A DNA stretch of 64,000 nucleotides from Bdellovibrio reynosensis (GTDB taxonomy: Bacteria; Bdellovibrionota; Bdellovibrionia; Bdellovibrionales; Bdellovibrionaceae), in contig NZ_CP093442.1 of the NCBI RefSeq assembly GCF_022814725.1, positions 2,976,001-3,040,000 on the forward strand, in the 5' to 3' direction. Position 1 is the first letter of the stretch, and each line of letters starts with the position of its first letter. The position numbers and the translations under genes were made by a program. This document shows positions 16,626-25,579 of this stretch, in pieces. Under the pieces are notes generated by a model. The model worked only from the letters and a program-made list of their open reading frames with translations, had not been told where the DNA came from and made no database searches.

Positions 16626-18811
16626 ACAGTTTCAATCATCCCAGCGCGATTTAAGTGCAGGGATGCAAGCTTAAACTCTGCACGCAATTGCAGGTAAAGG
16701 TAAGGAAGCTCTTCGGCGTTTTTATTGTGGGCCGCCTCTTCGAGGCGACCGCAAGCCTGTGCCATACGGCGCAAACCTGCATTGTTACAAGTCGACTTTA
16801 AGTGATGAACTAGCGATACGGAATCAGCAAAAAGATTGTTTTGAACTTTAGATTCTAAATCCTGCAGAACCGTCGGGGCTTCTTTATTCCACTGCGCCAC
16901 GATTTGTTTCATCATATTTTCAGCTTGGGATTCGCTAATCTGTTTTAGGCGTTCTAGCGCCTTAGGATCGATCACTTGAGGATCTGAGAAATCAATTCTG
17001 CGTGACCAAAGGCTTAATTTTTCATCCAATTCAGCCATCGTAAGCGGCTTAGATAAATAATCACACATTCCCGCGAACAAGCAGTTTTCCTTATCACCTT
17101 TCACGGCATTAGCAGTCACAGCGATGATTGGCGAAGAGTTCCACCATAAGCCTTTAGCTAAAGTGATATTTCGTGCAGCTTGATAACCATCCACTTCCGG
17201 CATATGACAATCCATAAGGATGACGTCATAGTCTTCGGCCGCGGCAGCTTCCATAGCTAACTTGCCATTTCCTACAATCTTAAACTGATGTTTCAAACGC
17301 GTTAGCATGACCTTAATAACTTCTTGATTGGTTAGGTTATCTTCAGCCACCAGAATATTTAACGGCGCATAGGAAGAAACAAATTCGGTTTGCGCCACTT
17401 CTTTATTGGGAATCGCATTAATGGCTTCAAGTGGGACGGTGACTGTAAAGGTACTTCCTTGCCCCTCAGCACTTTCCACTTTGATTTCGCCCTTCATAAG
17501 ATCAATAAGCTGTTTGGTAATCGAAAGTCCAAGGCCAGTGCCGCCGTATTTTCTGGTGGTACTGCTGTCGCCTTGTTCAAACGGCGAAAAGATTTTTTCT
17601 TGGACTTCAGGGCTCATTCCTAAGCCTTCATCTTTAACTTGAATCATTAATAAAGTTTTAGAGTTTTCAAGGCGTTCAGAGCTGACATTGATATACACTT
17701 TGCCTTGAGAGCTAAACTTAATCGCATTTCCGACAAGATTAATAATGATTTGACGAAGACGTAAGGTGTCAGCAGAAAAAGCCACCGGGGTTTGCGCTGA
17801 AACGTTGGCTTCTAAAGTAAGGCCTTTGGCTTTTGCTGAATAGTCTAAACTGTCGGTAACTTCTTTAATGATCTTGCGAATATCTAAATAGACTTGTTCA
17901 AGTTCTAGCTTTCCTGATTCAATTTTAGAAAGGTCTAAGATCCCGTTGATTAATGATAGTAAGGAAATCGCTGAATCTCGGATCACATTTATTTTTGTTT
18001 TTACATCACCTTCGATTTTTTGCGACAGTAAAACTTCAGTCATACCCAGAATACCATTCATGGGCGTACGGATTTCATGGCTCATATTAGCAAGGAAATT
18101 TGACTTAAGGCGGGAAGCCTCAATAGCCTTATCCTTTGCTTCTCTTAGCTCTTCTTCAACTTGGCCGCGCCGATTAGATTCCATGTCCGTTAATAGAAAT
18201 GCCAAGACAATTAGGACAAAGCTCAGACCGCTTCCTAGCATCAGCCAACCTTGATTCCTTGACGAAGCCACGTTTGCCTGGTCCTTGGTTGCGTGCAACT
18301 TTTTACCTTTAATGCTTTTTAGATTATCTATACGCAGACGGATTTCATCCATCAGGTCCTTACCCCTAGCACTTTGAATGCTTTTTTGGGCTAAGACATA
18401 CTTTTTTTGATCTACAAACTCGATCACTTCGGTCGTGAATTTAAGTTTTTGATCTATTAGCGGCAAAAGATTTTTGTAGTTTGGGTTTTCTAAAAACTCG
18501 GCAGAAGCCAAGCCTTTAAGTTCTTCCAGTTTAGGACCAATAACGACTAAAGATCTGTGATAGGGCTCAAGAAAATTTTTCTGCTGAGTGATCACATAAC
18601 CACGCTGCCCAGTTTCCACATCCACCAAAAGTGTCGCCACTTCATCCAAGGTCATCAGAATTTTTTCAATATGTTGTTGCTGAACTAACAATCTTTTATG
18701 GGTGTTCATCGTGGATAGATTCACCACGAAAATAGACAAGGTCGCAATTAAACCCGCAGCAAAAACACTGAATGTAAAAGCCTTAGTATACTTAATTTCA
18801 GAAAAAGCCAT
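16622..18811 (-). CDS. CHASE3 hybrid histidine kinase with receiver and HPt domains
   Basis: A 729-residue phosphorelay protein. Two membrane helices (about 11-31 and 188-208) enclose a CHASE3 sensor domain with the signature DVETGQRGYVIT. Then come HisKA with His245 in NMSHEIRTPMNG, an ATPase domain (LVGNAIKFS, DEGLGMS, GGTGLGLSI), a receiver with the acceptor Asp in VILMDCHMPEVDG, and a C-terminal HPt with VHHLKSTCNNAG. All four relay elements are in one chain, so output probably passes from the HPt to a separate regulator, possibly the convergent OmpR-type protein. The signal is unknown. Confidence 0.93.
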   Translation of the reverse strand: MAFSEIKYTKAFTFSVFAAGLIATLSIFVVNLSTMNTHKRLLVQQQHIEKILMTLDEVATLLVDVETGQRGYVITQQKNFLEPYHRSLVVIGPKLEELKGLASAEFLENPNYKNLLPLIDQKLKFTTEVIEFVDQKKYVLAQKSIQSARGKDLMDEIRLRIDNLKSIKGKKLHATKDQANVASSRNQGWLMLGSGLSFVLIVLAFLLTDMESNRRGQVEEELREAKDKAIEASRLKSNFLANMSHEIRTPMNGILGMTEVLLSQKIEGDVKTKINVIRDSAISLLSLINGILDLSKIESGKLELEQVYLDIRKIIKEVTDSLDYSAKAKGLTLEANVSAQTPVAFSADTLRLRQIIINLVGNAIKFSSQGKVYINVSSERLENSKTLLMIQVKDEGLGMSPEVQEKIFSPFEQGDSSTTRKYGGTGLGLSITKQLIDLMKGEIKVESAEGQGSTFTVTVPLEAINAIPNKEVAQTEFVSSYAPLNILVAEDNLTNQEVIKVMLTRLKHQFKIVGNGKLAMEAAAAEDYDVILMDCHMPEVDGYQAARNITLAKGLWWNSSPIIAVTANAVKGDKENCLFAGMCDYLSKPLTMAELDEKLSLWSRRIDFSDPQVIDPKALERLKQISESQAENMMKQIVAQWNKEAPTVLQDLESKVQNNLFADSVSLVHHLKSTCNNAGLRRMAQACGRLEEAAHNKNAEELPYLYLQLRAEFKLASLHLNRAGMIETV

Positions 18812-18869
18812 TTTTTAAGAATAAAGAACAGCCTGTGGTTTCGCAACTTCGCCAGGTCTCGACTAAAAT

Positions 18870-20723
18870 CTATTTTTCAAGGGCAGAAAAGGTAACGAGC
18901 GCTAAATTTTCTTGAGCATCACTTAATGAAAACTCTAAGACCGCTTCATGGTCACGAAGAATTTGCGCGGCCACCGAAACACCTAAGCCTAAAGGAGAGG
19001 TCGGATTTTTTTCAGGCGTCCCGTTGTCTTTAATAAGAATCTGCCCAAGACCATCTTTAACGGCCACTTCAATATCAAGCAGGGCCCTAAAGCCTTTTAC
19101 ATGACGAATACGATCGGTCAGGCGATCAATCGAGTTTTGCAAAACATTTTTCAAAGCTTGCGCTAATAAGTTTAAATGGCCAATCGTCGAAATTTCTTCG
19201 CCAGGAAAGTGCAACTTCACTTCAATACCCTGGGACTTCGTTTGAAGTTCCACGATTTTTAAAGCACGCAAGCAGACTTCCTTAAGACTGACAACACCTT
19301 CTTGATCAGCATTAGGATTACGAGTGAAGCCTAAAAGATTTTGCACGATTTCTTTACAGCGTTGAACGCCGGCTTCCATCTCGACGATGTCTGGATAAAG
19401 AGGATTGTCGGGCTTCATATCCATTTTAATCAACTGAGTGAAAGACAGAATACCACCTAATGGATTATTTAGTTCATGGGCAATACTTGAACCAATAGTC
19501 CCAAGCTCTGCCATTTTTGCAGATTCAACGATCTGTCTTTCCATTTTTAACTGTTGAGTGATGTCATGATAAAGATTCACGAACACCGGTGGCTTTTCTG
19601 GATCTAAAAGCAAACTTTGACTATAAACTTCATAACTTCGCGGCGCCGCCGTGTTCTGCGATTGCACGCGGAAGTTCGTCCCGCGTTGGCAACCAGGACA
19701 AGGTTCTTCACGGTTATACAAAACTTGAAAACACTTTCTAGATGTGTGCTCGCGATCCTGTTCTTGCAGTCGTTCGTCTAAAGCTTTATTCGACTGAATA
19801 ATATCGTAGTTGGTATCAATCAAGACGACGGGATCCGACATCGCATTAAAGGTCGCTTCCCATTGTTCTTTTAAATCTTCAGACTCTTTTAGTTTTTGAA
19901 TACGGTCCATGGCTAAGGCCACAGCTTCAGCCACGCGATTTAAAAAATCACTTTCATCACGTGTAAAAGGGTGATCAGGGGCACGCAAAAAGAAAATCGA
20001 TCCCACTTTTTCGTGATGCCTGAACAAAGGCACTTGCAACTGAGTAAAATCCAGCTGCGTTTGCACTTGGCGGGCAAACAACTCATCTTGGGGATGATAG
20101 AAAAGGCGAATCCACGAAGTTTGCACGGTCGCAGCCATGGATTCATTTAAAAGCTGTTCAATTTCAATAACAGAACTTGCCTGATGCACAGCCATTAAGG
20201 CGCGTTTAAAACCTTCAATGCGGGAATTTGTAAGAAATAATTTACGACGTGCCTCAGTTAAGAAACGAGTTCTTTTCTGTACACGTTCTTCAAGCTCAAT
20301 CTGAATTCTTTTAAGCTGCCCAGTTTGTTCGCGAATCAAGAAAGCTAAGTTTTCATCTTGCTTACGCTGATTGGCTTCTTCCAAAGCTGAAAACAAATGG
20401 CTTTCAAGCTGCGCATCTTGAAAACTCGACATCACTCTGAAAAAAGAAAACTCTTCGTGCAACAAAGCTAGCTGGGTCGCCGAAAAATCTTCAGGCACCA
20501 CAGCTATGAACTGGGTCGATGGCGAGTTTCTTTTAATCTCGTGATAAAATTCTGGAAACTTTTTTCCTAAAATTAAAGTGATAGATAAAGCCACCACATC
20601 GTAGGTGGAATCATGGATCCAATGCCAAGCCTGCGATAAGTCCGTGGCAATATGCGCACCTAGCTCTTGCAGGCGCGAATCCCAAGGACCAATAAGTAAA
20701 AAGCTGGCTTTTAAAGTCCGCAT
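18870..20723 (-). CDS. Soluble sensor kinase: pseudo-receiver, GAF, Cys-PAS, HisKA, HATPase
   Basis: The 617-residue protein has no membrane helix. Residues 1-110 look like a receiver fold, but the acceptor position reads YDVVALSITL (Ser47 in place of Asp), so it is a pseudo-receiver. A coiled coil follows (about 125-165), then a GAF-like domain, then a PAS domain with clustered cysteines (RKCFQVLYNREEPCPGCQ). The kinase core has His416 in IAHELNNPLGG and a C-terminal ATPase domain. The N-N-P-L-G form of the H-box is typical of NtrB-like kinases, which pair with NtrC-type regulators. Its start overlaps the upstream HAD hydrolase gene by 13 bp. Confidence 0.88.
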   Translation of the reverse strand: MRTLKASFLLIGPWDSRLQELGAHIATDLSQAWHWIHDSTYDVVALSITLILGKKFPEFYHEIKRNSPSTQFIAVVPEDFSATQLALLHEEFSFFRVMSSFQDAQLESHLFSALEEANQRKQDENLAFLIREQTGQLKRIQIELEERVQKRTRFLTEARRKLFLTNSRIEGFKRALMAVHQASSVIEIEQLLNESMAATVQTSWIRLFYHPQDELFARQVQTQLDFTQLQVPLFRHHEKVGSIFFLRAPDHPFTRDESDFLNRVAEAVALAMDRIQKLKESEDLKEQWEATFNAMSDPVVLIDTNYDIIQSNKALDERLQEQDREHTSRKCFQVLYNREEPCPGCQRGTNFRVQSQNTAAPRSYEVYSQSLLLDPEKPPVFVNLYHDITQQLKMERQIVESAKMAELGTIGSSIAHELNNPLGGILSFTQLIKMDMKPDNPLYPDIVEMEAGVQRCKEIVQNLLGFTRNPNADQEGVVSLKEVCLRALKIVELQTKSQGIEVKLHFPGEEISTIGHLNLLAQALKNVLQNSIDRLTDRIRHVKGFRALLDIEVAVKDGLGQILIKDNGTPEKNPTSPLGLGVSVAAQILRDHEAVLEFSLSDAQENLALVTFSALEK

Positions 20724-21394
20724 TTAGGAATTAATTCCTCGTGATTATAAATCGTAAAGTCAGGGTGGTCTTCAGGATACAAAGGCTTTTCGCCCACATG
20801 TTCGCCATAGGCAAAATAGCAAGTGTCAGCACCAACACGTTTTCCATCGCGAATTTCGCTTGAAAGACGATTGCCAATGCTTAAAAGCTCGTGGGGGTAG
20901 TGGCTAGCAATACGCACGATATCGCGGAAGGCGATGTCTTTTTTTTCTCCGATAAAGCCATTTAAAATATAAATTTTTTTAAAATGTTTTTCGATTTTAA
21001 GCGCTTTGATTTTTCGAACCTGGGATTCATATGATCCCATGGTGACTAAAAACAAATTATAATTCGCAGAAAGTTTTTCTAAATTTTCTAAAGCCTTTGG
21101 CAGCAAAGGCAGCTGTTCTGGAACTTCAGGATTGTAAAATTCATGAAGAGCATCGTGAATCGCGCGGCCGGGTTGATTGGTTCCATAGTGATTAGCAATT
21201 TGCGTGAAGATCTCGGTGTGTGAATAATCCGACGCCAATGATTGGCGCATATCCAAGCACTCTTGCAAAGTGCAACGCACTCCCGCTTCAATCATTTTTT
21301 CACAAGCTCTTTGCGCCGCTCGGGGCACAAGCAAGCCGGATGTGTCTAATAATGTGTCATCCAAATCAAAGGCGATGGATTTATATTTTGCCAT
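20711..21394 (-). CDS. HAD-superfamily hydrolase
   Basis: A 227-residue protein with the HAD motif I DLDDTLLDTSG at 10-20 (Asp nucleophile and general acid), motif II around FLVTMGS, and the later acidic motif IGNRLSSEIRDGKRVG. A helical cap lies after motif I, so a small phosphorylated metabolite is the likely substrate; family members include phosphoglycolate and nucleotide phosphatases. The specific substrate cannot be read from the sequence. It sits directly after the M14 amidase gene (no gap) and overlaps the downstream kinase gene by 13 bp, forming a leftward three-gene operon. Confidence 0.85.
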   Translation of the reverse strand: MAKYKSIAFDLDDTLLDTSGLLVPRAAQRACEKMIEAGVRCTLQECLDMRQSLASDYSHTEIFTQIANHYGTNQPGRAIHDALHEFYNPEVPEQLPLLPKALENLEKLSANYNLFLVTMGSYESQVRKIKALKIEKHFKKIYILNGFIGEKKDIAFRDIVRIASHYPHELLSIGNRLSSEIRDGKRVGADTCYFAYGEHVGEKPLYPEDHPDFTIYNHEELIPKCGL

Positions 21395-22084
21395 TCACTT
21401 AACCTTAACCAAAAGTTCAAGTCCCTGTTTGAAATGGGGCCATACCAAATTCAAATCAATATTTTCTTGTTCTTCAATACAGATCACCGGGATTTTATGC
21501 TCTAGCCAGCCGTACTGACCAAGGCTGCCCGGGGTGGGATAGCCGATATCTTCGCGGCACTCATAGCCCGTTCCGGTAGCAAGTGTTTCAGCCGCTTCTT
21601 TACCGGGTGCGCCTGTATAAACAACGCAAGGCTCCCACGAATGAAAGTGTACTATGATCTGTGGCTTTTCGTCCTCAATCAGTTTTACTAAGGCTTGAAC
21701 TTCGACTTCGCTTCCGGGCGAAGGGCCGGGATAATAGCGTGGAGCCTTAGCTTCCGAGCTCCAGTCACGACAAGGAAAGTTGCGGTTCAGATCAACACCA
21801 TTGCCGTTTGTGCGTTGTTTTTTCGAATATCCATCAGGATTGATACAGGGAATTAAAATCCAAGGACGAATTTTCTCAGGTTCTTCGGTCTCTTGTTGAA
21901 GCAGCCAAGCCAAAAACTCCTCGGCTAAGCGGACTCCTTCGGGTTCATCCCCATGGACACCACCGATAAATAACAAAGGAGCTTCATTATAGCCTTCTAA
22001 ACTGTGTGATTTTTTATACAGCTCAATCGGCGTCCCCAGAGTGGTTTTTGCCCAAGAAGTTTGGTGAAATATTTTTCCTTGCAT
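21395..22084 (-). CDS. mpaA: M14-family zinc carboxypeptidase, MpaA-like murein peptide amidase
   Basis: A 229-residue M14 peptidase without signal peptide, so probably cytoplasmic. Zinc ligands are His and Glu in IGGVHGDEPEG and His in IIVHFHSW; substrate-binding NPDGYSKKQRTNGNG and VDLNRNFP are typical. Small M14 proteins of this shape include E. coli MpaA, which cuts the gamma-D-Glu-Dap bond of recycled murein tripeptide. That role would suit a predator that takes up prey wall fragments, but another peptide substrate is possible. It begins 57 bp from the divergent glmU. Confidence 0.75.
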   Translation of the reverse strand: MQGKIFHQTSWAKTTLGTPIELYKKSHSLEGYNEAPLLFIGGVHGDEPEGVRLAEEFLAWLLQQETEEPEKIRPWILIPCINPDGYSKKQRTNGNGVDLNRNFPCRDWSSEAKAPRYYPGPSPGSEVEVQALVKLIEDEKPQIIVHFHSWEPCVVYTGAPGKEAAETLATGTGYECREDIGYPTPGSLGQYGWLEHKIPVICIEEQENIDLNLVWPHFKQGLELLVKVK

Positions 22085-22141
22085 GTGATAATTAAGCCTG
22101 TTTTTTTCTAGGAAGAAAAGCTTTTAAAAGGAAGATCTGGA

Positions 22142-23548
22142 ATGTCTGTAAATACAGAAAAGTTAACGGTCATCGCACTAGCGGCTGGTAAAGGGACTCG
22201 TATGAAATCACCTTTGCCAAAAGTTCTTCACCCCGTAGCAGGTCGCCCTATGATTGAAAAAGTCATTCAAGCCTCTAAGGGTGCTGGCGCTGCGGAAGTT
22301 CGCGTGATCGTAGGTCATGGTCAAAATCTTGTTCGCCAAGTTGTAGAACCCATGGGCGTTGCTTGTTACGTACAAGATGAACAATTGGGAACTGCCCACG
22401 CGGTTAAATGCGCGAAACCTGAAACCATCGAAGGTGATGTTGTTATCATGAATGGTGATCATCCCTTGATTGAAGCATCTGACATCAAAGAATTCTTGCG
22501 CATCTTCCGTGATGAAAAGTGTGATCTTGCGGTGGTGACTGCAAACGTAAAAAATCCAGGGGAGTTCGGGCGTATTGTTAGAAACCGTGGTGACCTAGTT
22601 GCTATTGTTGAAGCGAAAGACGCTTCTGCTGATACTTTGAAAATCAAAGAAATCAATACCGGCATCTATGTTGTGAAAGCTTCTATTTTAGCGAAGTATC
22701 TTCCATTGATTAAGAACAACAATTCTAAAAAAGAATTCTATATCACGGATTTGATTTCTCTGTGCATCGCTGACAAATGCAAAGTTCAACCGATCATCTC
22801 AACGCCGAAAGTGGCTGTGGGTGTGAATAATCAGGCCGAACTTGCAAAAGCGACACGTCTTTTGTTTAAACGCAAGGCTATGCGTTTAATGGAAGAAGGT
22901 GTTTTGATGATCGACCCACGTTCTGCCTATGTGGAAGAAAGTGTGGAGATTGGCGCTGGCACTGTGGTTTACCCGAATGTCTTTATTCGTGGTCGCTCTA
23001 AAATCGGTTCTTTCACAGTGATTGAATCAAATTCATTTATTTCGGATTCAGAAGTAGGTGACAGTGTGCAAATCCGCGCTGGCAGCTATTTAGAAAGCTC
23101 TCGCTTGCATAACAAGGTTTCTGTAGGACCCTATGCACGCCTTCGTCCAGAGACGGAAATCTTTGAAGAGGCCCACGTCGGCAACTTCGTAGAAATGAAG
23201 AAAGTAAAATTTGGTAAAAAATCAAAAGCAGGACACTTAACGTACTTGGGTGATGCTGAGGTCGGCGAAGAAGTGAACATTGGTTGCGGAACTATAACTT
23301 GCAACTATGCTGCGGACAGAAAGAAATATAAAACGAAGATCGGTAATCGCGTCTTTGTCGGCAGTGACACTCAGTTTGTGGCGCCGATTGAAGTGGGCGA
23401 TGATGCAATCATCGGTTCTGGATCGACCATCACAAAAAGCGTTCCTGCAAAGGCCCTGGCAGTGGCCCGTGGTAAACAGTTTATAAAAGAAAACTACGCC
23501 CCAAAAGCTGTCGAAGTAGAAACTGAAACTGAAGAAGTTAAAAAATAG
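22142..23548 (+). CDS. glmU: Bifunctional N-acetylglucosamine-1-P uridyltransferase / glucosamine-1-P acetyltransferase
   Basis: GlmU makes UDP-GlcNAc for peptidoglycan and lipopolysaccharide. The 468-residue protein has the nucleotidyltransferase signature AAGKGTRMKSPLPKVLHP near the N-terminus, MNGDHPL for metal binding, and a C-terminal left-handed beta-helix of hexapeptide repeats (VEIGAGTVVYPNV and following) with the acetyltransferase segment KAGHLTYLGDAEVG and GCGTITCNY. The last 15 residues are charged. It is followed after 8 bp by glmS, so successive steps of amino-sugar synthesis are in one operon. Confidence 0.96.
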   Translation: MSVNTEKLTVIALAAGKGTRMKSPLPKVLHPVAGRPMIEKVIQASKGAGAAEVRVIVGHGQNLVRQVVEPMGVACYVQDEQLGTAHAVKCAKPETIEGDVVIMNGDHPLIEASDIKEFLRIFRDEKCDLAVVTANVKNPGEFGRIVRNRGDLVAIVEAKDASADTLKIKEINTGIYVVKASILAKYLPLIKNNNSKKEFYITDLISLCIADKCKVQPIISTPKVAVGVNNQAELAKATRLLFKRKAMRLMEEGVLMIDPRSAYVEESVEIGAGTVVYPNVFIRGRSKIGSFTVIESNSFISDSEVGDSVQIRAGSYLESSRLHNKVSVGPYARLRPETEIFEEAHVGNFVEMKKVKFGKKSKAGHLTYLGDAEVGEEVNIGCGTITCNYAADRKKYKTKIGNRVFVGSDTQFVAPIEVGDDAIIGSGSTITKSVPAKALAVARGKQFIKENYAPKAVEVETETEEVKK

Positions 23549-23556
23549 GTGAATAT

Positions 23557-25440
23557 ATGTGCGGAATCGTAGGTTACTTAGGTCCACAAAATCCTAAAGA
23601 CATTATTATCAGCGGTCTAAAAAAACTTGAATACCGCGGTTATGACAGCGCCGGTGTTGCGATTTTAGATAATGGCAAAACTAAACGCGTGCGCGCTCAA
23701 GGGAAATTAAAAGCTCTTGAAGAAAAACTGGTCAATGAAAAATTCGATGGTCACATCGGTATCGGTCACACTCGTTGGGCGACCCACGGTAAGCCGTCAG
23801 AACGTAATGCCCATCCTCACCAAGTTCGCGGCATCAACCTAGTTCATAACGGTATCATCGAAAACTACCTTGATATCCGTGAAGAGCTATTGGCTCAAGG
23901 TGCAGAAATCACTTCTGACACTGACTCTGAGTTGGTGGCGCACTTGATCGCTAACGAAGTGGAAGTAACAAAAGACCTTTTCAAAGCGGTTGAAAAAACG
24001 TTGAACAAACTTCGTGGTGCGTTTTCTATCCTTGTGATGTGGGAACAAGAACCAGATCGTTTGGTTGCATTCAAAGACGGTCCACCTCTAGTTGTGGGTC
24101 TTGGCGAAAAAGAAGTTTTCGTAGCTAGCGACGTGCAAGCTCTTATCCAGTACACGAAGAAATTCGTTTACCTTGAAGACCGCGAAGTGGCTTCCATCCG
24201 TGGTGCTGACGTTCAGTTCTTTTCTGCTAACGGTTTTCCAATTCAGAAAAAAGTTGTGGAGCTTAACTGGAATCCAGAAATGGTTGAAAAGCAGGGCTAC
24301 ACTCACTACATGCTTAAAGAAATTTACGAACAACCGCGTGCCGTAGCGGCAGCGATTGAGCCTCACGTAAATCCGGAGTTCTTTAGCGTTGCCTTAAAAA
24401 ATATCGGCTTTGGTCAGTCAGTGCAAAAGTTAGAAGAACTTGATAGCAAAGCGGATTGGGAAAAAACCAAAGAAGTTTTAAAAAACATCGATCGCGTATT
24501 TATCATCGCTTGCGGAACTTCAAACTACGCAGGAATGGTTGGTAAATATTTGATCGAACAACTTGCAAAAGTTCCTGTTGAAGTGGATATCGCAAGTGAA
24601 TTCCGTTACCGCAACCCAGTGATCCCACCAAAAAGCTTGGTGATGACGATTTCTCAAAGCGGTGAGACAGCGGATACTTTAGCTGCGATTCGTATGGCTA
24701 AAGAAATGGGCGCAACAACTCTAAGCATCTGTAACGTGCGCAATTCTACCATCGATCGTGAGGCTGATGGACACTTGTACATGAACTCAGGTCCAGAGAT
24801 CGGTGTAGCTTCAACAAAAGCATTCACTAGCACCATGGCGGTTCTAAATTGTTTCGCTATCGGTTTTGCGCGTCTGCGTGGAACAATGGATGAAGCAACA
24901 GAAAAAGAATTAGTTAAATCTCTTTTAGCAGTTCCATCCCAAATGGAAGGTGTCCTTGCTTACGATAAATACTTTGAAGAAGCAGCATCGAAGCTAAAAC
25001 TTTTCCGCGGCTTCTTGTACATGGGTCGTGGTTCAAGCTTCCCAATCGCAATGGAAGGCGCTTTGAAATTAAAAGAGCTAGCTTACATGCACGCCGAAGG
25101 CTACGCAGCCGGCGAAATGAAGCACGGTCCTTTGGCGTTGATCGATGAGCGCATGGCAATCGTCATGGTGGCTCCAACAGATCACCTATATGAAAAAACC
25201 ATCAGTAACTTGGAAGAAGCCCGCGCCCGCGGCGGTAAAGTGATCTCAATTGGTACTGGCGATAATGAAAAACTTCGCGCGATCAGTGAGCACTACTTGG
25301 CAATTCCGAAAGCGCACTGGACAACGAATTCAATTCTGACAGTGATCCCATTGCAGTTGATGTCTTACCATCTTGCATGCAACCTAGGTTACGACGTGGA
25401 TCAGCCAAGAAATTTGGCGAAGTCAGTAACGGTAGAATAA
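23557..25440 (+). CDS. glmS: Glutamine--fructose-6-phosphate aminotransferase
   Basis: GlmS makes glucosamine-6-phosphate from fructose-6-phosphate and glutamine, the entry to amino-sugar synthesis. The protein of 627 residues starts MCGIVGYLGP, so Cys2 becomes the N-terminal nucleophile after Met removal. The glutaminase domain has HTRWATHGKPSERNAHPH. Two SIS domains follow (CGTSNYAG, SQSGETADTL; GRGSSFPIAMEGALKLKE). The end DQPRNLAKSVTVE is the conserved family C-terminus. There is no room for a glmS ribozyme in the 8-bp gap after glmU. Confidence 0.97.
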   Translation: MCGIVGYLGPQNPKDIIISGLKKLEYRGYDSAGVAILDNGKTKRVRAQGKLKALEEKLVNEKFDGHIGIGHTRWATHGKPSERNAHPHQVRGINLVHNGIIENYLDIREELLAQGAEITSDTDSELVAHLIANEVEVTKDLFKAVEKTLNKLRGAFSILVMWEQEPDRLVAFKDGPPLVVGLGEKEVFVASDVQALIQYTKKFVYLEDREVASIRGADVQFFSANGFPIQKKVVELNWNPEMVEKQGYTHYMLKEIYEQPRAVAAAIEPHVNPEFFSVALKNIGFGQSVQKLEELDSKADWEKTKEVLKNIDRVFIIACGTSNYAGMVGKYLIEQLAKVPVEVDIASEFRYRNPVIPPKSLVMTISQSGETADTLAAIRMAKEMGATTLSICNVRNSTIDREADGHLYMNSGPEIGVASTKAFTSTMAVLNCFAIGFARLRGTMDEATEKELVKSLLAVPSQMEGVLAYDKYFEEAASKLKLFRGFLYMGRGSSFPIAMEGALKLKELAYMHAEGYAAGEMKHGPLALIDERMAIVMVAPTDHLYEKTISNLEEARARGGKVISIGTGDNEKLRAISEHYLAIPKAHWTTNSILTVIPLQLMSYHLACNLGYDVDQPRNLAKSVTVE

Positions 25441-25452
25441 TCGGTTGATGAA

Positions 25453-25484
25453 AAGGGCCCGTCTGACTTCGTTGTCGGGCCCTT
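25453..25484 (+). terminator. GC-rich hairpin after glmS
   Basis: AAGGGCCCG (25453-25461) pairs with CGGGCCCTT (25476-25484), 9-bp stem with a 14-nt loop, 12 bp after the glmS stop. Only a weak pyrimidine-rich tail follows, so termination may be partial or Rho-assisted. Confidence 0.6.
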
Positions 25485-25579
25485 CGCTTCTCTCCGACGT
25501 ACCTTATCAGGTACGCCTCCGTTTCGCGAAAAACCCTCCGCCTCGCATACGAACCCTTTTGATCAACCTTAGTTCAGGT

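Noticed and set aside
23549-23556. glmS ribozyme or leader riboswitch
   Set aside because: Only 8 bp separate glmU and glmS, so no ribozyme fits.
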